The notes beneath the pieces were generated by a model that was not told where the DNA came from, did not search any database, and saw only the letters and a list, made by a program, of their open reading frames with translations. Below, piece after piece: positions 57,122 through 64,000 of a stretch of 64,000 nucleotides of DNA; positions within the stretch are counted from its first letter, which is position 1; the number at the start of each line of letters is the position of its first letter. The position numbers and the translations under genes were made by a program. The stretch comes from Zopfochytrium polystomum (taxonomy: Eukaryota; Chytridiomycota; Chytridiomycetes; Chytridiales; Chytridiaceae), in contig JAIVFJ010000250.1 in the NCBI GenBank assembly GCA_025765615.1, forward strand, positions 25,255 through 89,254, in the 5' to 3' direction.

Positions 57122-57480
57122 TTGTGAGACAACACTGAGGTCTCAGTGATAAAGTCTAGGGATTTTATTTGCAAAAACAAGCGTACCTGTTATAAAACCA
57201 CAAGGATTGGGACCCCTATTATTATTCCCAGTTCTTTAGTTTCCAAGGCATTATCAAAGTGTTTTGCAGCTAACCCATCTTTATTGGGCCTGCTTTTACT
57301 ACTTTTGTCTTAACAGTTTCTGTTGCACTAGGGTTTCTCAACATATTTTCTTTTCACTACCTGAGACTGCCTGACTGCCTAGGGATGGGGTGCCTGACAG
57401 GCCGAACCCCACACCTGCCTTATTATTTTTGGCACTTGTACATACAGGCATAGGGTTGGAGGGCCTTAGTGCATTTGTGG
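57122..57480 (+). mobile_element. LTR family A copy
   Basis: Starts TGTGAGACAACACTGAGG right after the copia RNase H fragment and matches 11387-11003 in opposite orientation. Its end is cut by LTR family B at 57481. Confidence 0.65.
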
Positions 57481-57665
57481 TGTGTTATGAATCCCCCTCT
57501 GGAAACCTCTGGAACCTTCTAGAACATTCCTTCATGGAACCATGTGAAACCTTCTGGAACCTTCTTTGCTTTCCTGACTTGTCTTGTTGTCATTGGTATC
57601 ATTGGTATCATTGTATTACTAATTGCTCTTTCTGGAACTTACTTTGAGTCTTGACAAGGAAGACT
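57481..57665 (+). mobile_element. LTR family B fragment
   Basis: Starts TGTTATGAATCCCCCTC and matches the first 180 bases of the copy at 12190. It stops where LINE sequence begins, before the TATA box. Confidence 0.6.
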
Positions 57666-57819
57666 CTCAACTATTGCCCCACTCACTGAACTTGACATCC
57701 TACGCTTCACTTCCACTTGCAACCTCACCATCCGACAGCGGCCCTTGCTCTCAAAGGACCAGAATTCTTACTCGCTCCGCCTGCTGCATCCTTTGTCGGA
57801 CGAACAGGCTGCCTGACTT

Positions 57820-58905
57820 CAGACCACATCCCCACACATTAAATTTTCTTACACCTGTCGACTACCAGCTGCTGCCACAGAATTCACCAACAAACCTGCC
57901 AACCAACTCGTCCTCCAACACCTGGCTCCTGGAACTACTGGAAAAAACGTTGATGAGCTAAAGGACTCCCTGCGTCATGCAATCACCTCTCCTTTATCCT
58001 CCTGTGGCTCCATAATGGCTATTCATTTTGCACACCACCAGCTTTCTGCCTCCGCATCTGCCACAGTCCTTTTTGACGGCCCTCCTCACAATCCCCCTAA
58101 GTTCATAACTATTATGGGTGCAGGCGTCACAATTCGACCACTGGAACCTTCTGCAGAAAACCAGTGGCGAATCAATGATGAAAAGCAACGCACAGCTGTC
58201 CTTTATAACATTCATTGCTCCACAAGTATCTATGACCTTGAGGCCATCCAATATGAGTTTGGGTGCATGTCAGTTCGCATTCCAGGATTCGTCAACTCAG
58301 CAAAGGGCACCGCTGGCCTTTCGTCGTCTGCCCATTTTGTTTTTACAACCCGTGCATTGATGTTGCAAAAAACTAACCAATCAGTTGTCTTCAATGGCTG
58401 TGCCCTCCAATTTCACCCACTCCAAAAGGAAGATTTCACTCCCTTCCCCTGCTGTCACCGTTGTGGAAACTCCAACCATACCTCCCAATCGTGCAAAACT
58501 GGCTGCCCCTCTGGCTACCTCCTTAACCAAGCCACTTCAGCAGATTCCAAAGACAACAGCCAGACAGCTCAGGCCCCTCCTGACACCAGAACTCTCCCAC
58601 CTGTCCCGCCTGCCCCCCCTTCTGTCCCTCCTCCAGAGCTGCAGTCAATTTTGAAGGTCCTTGAAAACATCCAGCAACAGCTTCACGCACAACAGACCTC
58701 CTTGTGCACAGAGCTGAGGGAGCATCAGACCTCAGTACGCACTGATATCCAAAAACTCACCACTCAGCTTTCCCAACTCGAGCCAATTCCTGCAGCACTG
58801 GAACACAGCCTAGCAAAGGTGGACCACAATATTCAGAGACTTGCAGCTGCTGCAGCCAACGTGGATACTTCACTCAAAACCATGCTGGCGCCATCCACAA
58901 CCTAA
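57820..58905 (+). pseudogene. LINE ORF1 (zinc knuckle, coiled coil)
   Basis: Open from about 57820 with VDELKDSLRHAITSPL leading into MAIHFAHHQLSASAS at 58015. A CX2CX4HX4C zinc knuckle (CHRCGNSNHTSQSC) lies near 58468-58510. A Pro-rich linker and a Gln/Leu-rich coiled coil follow. The frame slips near 58900, and the coiled coil continues to about 59080 in the next frame. RNA-binding chaperone role is inferred from the family. Confidence 0.75.
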
Positions 58906-59435
58906 ATCAGCGAGTCACCACACTGGAGCCACTCACTGCGCAATTGGACAGCTGCCTCACCGCAGTGGACACGACCACCCAGCTCCTTAGTTCTCGCCTC
59001 CAGACCATTGACGAATGTTTGAAATACAATGACCCAATTGATGAGGATCTTGACGACTGTTCCTCTGCTGAACCTTCTTCTACTACTACTGTCCCAGCTC
59101 AATCAGCTGTCACCACACGCTCAAGCTCCAGTTCCGCTTCAACTCCTCCCAACAGAACTGCCCCCCAACCTGCCCCCAAACCTTGCCCCCCAAACCTGCC
59201 CCCAAACCTGCCCCAAAAACTGCCTCAAAAACCAGGAACACTGCCTCAACTTGACCAATATTCTTATTCATTCTTTTGTGAAAGCCCCTTTGCTGTTGAT
59301 ATCGCTCTTATTTCTCAAAAAAAAAAAACAAAACAAAAAAAGACACTTTTAGCAGGACTTCCTGCACCCCTTAGTCAACTATGTCAACTAGCCCTGTGTC
59401 TACCACATCAACTCCAGCACCACCACCCCTCCCTC

Positions 59436-62400
59436 ACTTTGCGACTTGGAACATCTGTCGTGCCTTCCCCACCAAGGCTGCATCTCTCTTACTGGCTTGA
59501 TCACACCAAAACCACCATCCTTGCCATTCAAGAAACTGAAAGAATTCGCTATGTTGGCTGATTGATGGATTGGGCTGCTGTTGTGTACACTACTGAAGGT
59601 GGTGGTGGTGGGAGGTTGATCTTGGCTTCTGTCAGTCTTGTGTTTGTCTTTATACAAAACTGTTACAAGGACCATCACTTGCAAAATGCTGCAAGTCATC
59701 CTTGCCGAGCAGTATCAGGTCAAAGCTCCTGCACACCGCTTACACCAAAAGGCCCAAAACTAACAGAAACTGGCTGCTCTGACACAGAGGCCACCCACTC
59801 CATTCGTCACATCACTAGGAATTATAAAGGTTCCTTCATATCCTCCACCCCTCCCATCACACTGACGTCAGTTTCATCATTTCATCCTCCCTGGCACCAC
59901 ACATCACCGACGTCTCCCACTTTGGAACTCATGCCGTTGCCCTCACCTTATCTTTTGCTCGATGCTCCATCCTCCTGCGAAATATTTACTGGCCTGCTGA
60001 CCCCCAATCTGAGGAACTCCCTGACTTGCAAAAATGGTGCAACTCTCTTGCATCATCTGACTCCACCTCACCCCACCAAGCCTACTGGTTTGGTGACTGG
60101 AATGCCATCACTGACCCCCTTGACCACTCCACCAGAGCCCCCACACCTCCTTCCCACCACAGGTTCCTCTCCACCCTCTCCCTGAAAGGCTTTGTTGATT
60201 CCTTTCGACACCTGCACCCAGACTTACCCTCTTACACACACACTGCTGGCTCCTACTCCTCTCGTTTGGACAGCATTTGGCTCTCACCACCTGCTCTTGA
60301 CTACGTCACTGAAGCTGACATTTCTTCTCCACTTGAAGAGCCCCATCTCACTGACACTTCAGACCACCTCTCGTTCAACATAATTCTTGCTTCCTCCCCC
60401 TTCCACACTTTTCCCTTCTCCCCTCTGCGCCGGCAGGTCATCAAACCTCTAGAAGCTTCAGAAGAGCAACTCAACAATTACACATCAGCTGTCTCAGTTG
60501 AGCTTGCCCCCCTCTCAGCAGCCCTTGCAGCCTTGGACAGCATTCTTCACCCCCTCCGAGCTTGAGTTCCTCCGTTCTCCATCCCTACCCTTTCAATACC
60601 CCTCCCCAGAACGTGCATCACTCCTTGTCAGCCACCTTGACACATTCTCCACATCATTTCACAAGTTGCTGCTTTGGCTTGGCAAAAAGTTCCTTCCTCA
60701 CAAGGGAACCTCCTCAGCAGCACCAAAGATAGATTGCTGCGCCAAACCATTTCTCGTTGCACGTTGGAAAGTAGAGAAACTGTGGGCACTTGCCAAAGAC
60801 CCTGCACATGATCTGGCTAACATCTTCCCTTCCATTCTTTTGGCCCCATCTGAGTGGGGCGCAGATCAGTCTTACTCCTTCTTATCCCACATCCACTCTC
60901 AGTACAACGTCCGCTTCTTTGACACAACTGACTATTGTGATGTTTGGCTCCCTGCCCTCAACCGCCATTGCCAGGCCGTCTACCGTGCCCAACGCCAGGC
61001 AGCAGAAAAGCACAAAATGGAGGACATTGCCACAGCTCTCACACATAGACACAACCTTTTCTCTTCTGGCAAGATAAAGACTGTCCTCAACAACATCCTC
61101 AACCGCACGCGCAGCAACTCCAGCATCGACCACATTCACTATACTACTGCCAAGGGTCCCTCAATCACCCACAATCCCGACCTTGTCCCTAGTATCTGCC
61201 AACAACAGGTTGAACACTGGTTTTGCCCTTGTACCCTCACTCCCTTCCCACCATCCTCTCCATTTCACTCTGAGATGCAACCCCAACCCCACATCCCCCC
61301 CAGATCTTTTCTCCAAGGTTATGCTGCCCCCTTCTGCCAACAACGTCGAAAACGCTCTCACATCTCTTGCCTCAAACAAAGCCCCAGGCCCCTCCCAAAT
61401 CTCGAGAGAGCTCCTCCTCGCAGCTGGTCCTGATGCTCTTGCATTCTTCTCCTCCCTCATCATTCACTCTTTTCTCTTCCTTGACATCCCAGACTCTTGG
61501 GCATCTTCCTCCATCTTCCCCATACCCAAGAAAGCTGCGTGGGGTGGTGACATCACTAACCTCCATCCAATCAGCCTCTGTGAACTTGCTGCCAAAGTTT
61601 TTCAGTCCATCCGTCTTTCTCGTATCTCTTCCATCCTCTCTTCTCACAGTGTGCTCCTTGGTCGCAACTTCTCTGCCCTACCTGGCTCTTCTCCTGACCC
61701 GCCTCTCCACCTTGTACGCTACGCCCTTGACCTTGCCCATTCCACTAAACAGCCCTTATACCTTCTCCTCAATGACATTAAGAAAGCTTTTGACAGCGCT
61801 CCTGTTGCTGGCCTCATTGCCTCCTGGGAACATATTCACCTCCCCTCTTCTTGTGTTCGCATGAGTGTCAATTCCCAATGTCGTTTTCGTTCCTCTGTCA
61901 TCACAGCTTTTGGCCCATCCCCTTCCTTCCCCATTGGCACTATGATTCAGCAAGGCTCCCTTGAGGGACCCCTTGATTGGCGTATCTTTTGGGACCCTGT
62001 TCTTTGCGTTCTTGATCGTTGTACCACCAGTTTTGTTTTCTCAGTTCCCACCCCTCGTAACTTTCCTGTCCAATTCTTCAACCACCCACCCCCTGTTTCT
62101 GTTACTGGCTTTGCCCTTGTCGACGACACTCTCCAGCACCTTGGAGGATCTGCAGCTTCAGGCCAACCTCCTCTTTGAGTACCAGTCACATTACAGCATT
62201 GAGTCTAACACCAAGAATCTTCATCTCCACTGTCAACACCCTGCAATCAGCACCAACCACCATCAAATGGGGCACCACAGTCCTTCCCATCCACCCCAAA
62301 CACCACCTTTCGACCTAGGCAACTACTTCACAGCAGACGGTATGAGCTCAGCAGCACAGAAGCAAATCCTTTCCACCACCACCAATTTCCTCAACATTAT

Positions 62401-62905
62401 CAAACACAAAAAGATGGGTGACAAAATTGCTTCTTACCTCATCTGTAACGTCCTCCTCCCACGTGTCCACTTTCTGTGGAAAACTGCCATTCTCCCCTGT
62501 ACTTTCCTCAACAACCTCACCACACTCACTTTCAAATGCCTGGTTGGCTACTGCACCTCTTTTCCCACTGCCCTCCTCCATCACCCCATGACCAATAACC
62601 TCCCTGACTTTTACAACAAATACTGCTCTGACATGATTGTTGACCTCAACTCTCGCTTGAACTCCCCCTCTCTCATTGGCCACATAAGCCGTATCATGAT
62701 GCACCGCCTCCAACTTGACCTGGCCTCTGGAACTCCAGTTTTCTCACATCCCTTACCCTTGTCCCAGCCAAAAAAACACTTCACCAAGTCTCTCATTCCC
62801 CTCCTTTTTAACCAACAAACATCCTTCCAATACTCTGGTCCACCCCTCTTTTCCATTCACACTCACTCCATCAACTCATTAGTTCCTTGGCATATTTTTC
62901 TCTAA
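59436..62905 (+). pseudogene. LINE ORF2 (EN and RT, frameshifted)
   Basis: The endonuclease begins FATWNICRAFPTKAASLL at about 59440 and continues as TTILAIQET in another frame. It has WFGDWNAITDPLD and SYSSRLDSIWLS, and ends with DTSDHLSFNI (about 60355). Reverse transcriptase motifs between 61350 and 62130 are NKAPGPSQISRELL, SIFPIPKKA, LHPISLCELAAK, LLNDIKKAFDS, QQGSLEGPL and FALVDDTLQ, the last in place of the usual YxDD box. A slip at about 62155 leads into the thumb region (MGDKIASYLICNVLLPRVHF) and the end at 62905. Several stops and frame changes make it non-functional. Confidence 0.85.
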
Positions 62906-63283
62906 GTGTTTCCCACTCTCCATTCACACTGTCTTCTTTTTGAACAACTTTTGGACCTCTGCCTCACCAGTCCCTCCTACGAAGACGGCCCTCTCCCTGA
63001 CAAACTCTGTGAAGTGTACCACATCATTGGAGATGCTTGACAACCAGTAAGTTTGTAGCGCATGGGGTGGGTTTGCTGAGGTGACACCTGGATGTAGTCC
63101 ATTACGGTTCACTGTTGATGGCTCTTTCTCTTCCCGCCAGCCCCTCTGGGGCTGGAACAATAAAAAAAAATAAAAATAAAAAAAAGACAACGCCAGCGTT
63201 CACAAATCCCAGCCAAGACTCAAGCTCCACAGTTCACAGTTCACAGTCAAGATTCAAGTAGAGCTCATAGAGCTCACAGTCAG

Positions 63284-63694
63284 TGTAAACAGTCTACTCT
63301 GAGTGAGTGAGTGGAAAGAGTGAATGAAGTGGAGATGTGTGTTTGTGGGTGGTCCTTCTCCCCAACTTGGAGAGAAAGAGAAAACTCTATTATGAACAAT
63401 TGAGACATAATGATGATATGCACGCTGTAATAGTTGCTAGGCAAGCGTGACTGGCACAGGGTAAAAACCTCTCCTATATTATCTGCTTGAGCAGAGGAGG
63501 AGGAAAACTGTTAACACTGGGTTTCTGTTCCACTTAATACTTGGAGTATTTGTCAACAGCACAAGCCAGCGCCCAGGTCTGCATTGGCAGTGGCTCACTC
63601 TCCCATGGGCATCATGAGAATGATAACCGACAGTCACCATAGGTTCGAGTCAGTCTTGTGCCTCTTGCTGCTAACCAGTCAGTTCCGCCTAACA
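63284..63694 (-). mobile_element. LTR family D, 3' LTR of a copia element
   Basis: Starts TGTAAACAGTCTACTC and ends CCGCCTAACA (plus-strand view), 411 bp, very similar to 14051-14457. On the minus strand it directly follows the end of a copia pol gene, with a G-rich polypurine-like stretch (GTGCGGGGCGGG) at the junction. This identifies family D as a copia LTR. Confidence 0.85.
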
Positions 63695-63699
63695 CCCGC

Positions 63700-64000
63700 C
63701 CCGCACGATGGCCATGTGTTGCACCTGTTATGCAAAGTGTGTGGTAAGCATCTGAGGCTTCGACTGAAAGGGTGTTCGAAAGGTCAGAACAGGGTCGGAG
63801 GCCAAGTAGTGAGGTCAGTCGCTGGTGCTGAGACGTTGAGAGTGGTTTTGTGAGAATGTCTGTGACCTGGTTGTTGGTTGGTACGTAGAGTACAGTGATC
63901 TCTCCAATGACTACGCCTTGTCAGAGGAAATGAGCACGTATGTCAATATGTTTTGTGCGAGCATGTGTGAGAGAGTTGAGCACTAGTGCAATTGCAGATT
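63700..64000 (-). pseudogene. Copia pol 3' end, runs off the window
   Basis: Minus-strand translation from the window edge gives the RNase H end: RTKHIDIRAHFL, IGEITVLYVPTNNQVTDILT, KPLSTSQHQRLTSLLGLRP. One stop is seen after HFL. The rest of the element lies beyond base 64000. Confidence 0.8.

Larger units (their letters stand above)
57666..63169 (+). mobile_element. Nearly full-length LINE, decayed
   Basis: Non-LTR retrotransposon with ORF1, endonuclease and reverse transcriptase in order, a 3' UTR, and AATAAA merging into an A-rich tail (63160-63185). The 3' UTR is shared with the fragment ending at 16849. Multiple frame changes show it is inactive. No flanking target duplication was identified. 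Between the RT end (62905) and the shared 3' UTR (about 63060) there is no RNase H, although the short copy has one. Confidence 0.85.

Noticed and set aside
63640..63655. GGTTCGAGTC resembling a pol III B box
   Set aside because: It is part of LTR family D; the other copies show a changed sequence and no A box at proper spacing, so not a tRNA gene.

Overview
This is a gene-dense, intron-rich nuclear segment of a eukaryote. Introns are short (about 48-340 bp) with GT-AG borders, plus two GC-AG introns. Two genes narrow the organism: SHE9/MDM33, a mitochondrial inner-membrane protein known mainly from fungi, and CLUAP1/IFT38, a ciliary transport protein. A zoosporic, chytrid-like early-diverging fungus fits best; a unicellular holozoan is not excluded. 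Coding sequence is GC-rich. The DNA between genes is full of homopolymers and GA/CT, GT and AAT microsatellites.

Layout. 0.5-8.5 kb: a seven-helix receptor-like gene, a second membrane-protein gene, phosphoserine aminotransferase and SEC61 alpha. 9.7-19 kb: a graveyard of decayed Ty1/copia, LTR and LINE fragments nested in one another. 19.9-23.5 kb: a TIR / NB-ARC / LRR protein, the architecture of plant-type NLR immune receptors, with one leucine-rich repeat per exon; this is the most striking locus. 24.3-33.1 kb: a Crypton (tyrosine-recombinase transposon) interrupted by a 4.35-kb palindrome of two head-to-head PIF/Harbinger elements. 34.4-41.4 kb: TAF9, DMC1, CLUAP1 and COX4. 43.3-46.2 kb: a forkhead transcription factor. 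46.2-50.2 kb: a microsatellite-rich stretch with no gene seen. 50.2-56.3 kb: SHE9, XAP5/FAM50, a Rieske-like protein and a single-pass membrane protein. 56.5-64 kb: copia remnants, two LTR families, a nearly full-length but decayed LINE, and the 3' end of another copia element.

The host genes are housekeeping genes (secretion, serine synthesis, transcription, meiosis, respiration, mitochondrial morphology, cilium) and form no evident pathway cluster. DMC1 implies meiosis and CLUAP1 implies a flagellated stage. Several conserved genes carry one-base frame slips, some in homopolymers (PSAT, DMC1, XAP5, the 2.8-4.0 kb gene, forkhead). Consensus error is the likelier cause, so these genes should not be called dead without checking. 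Splice sites were assigned by eye from conserved protein sequence and border motifs; exon coordinates are exact where stated, otherwise approximate.
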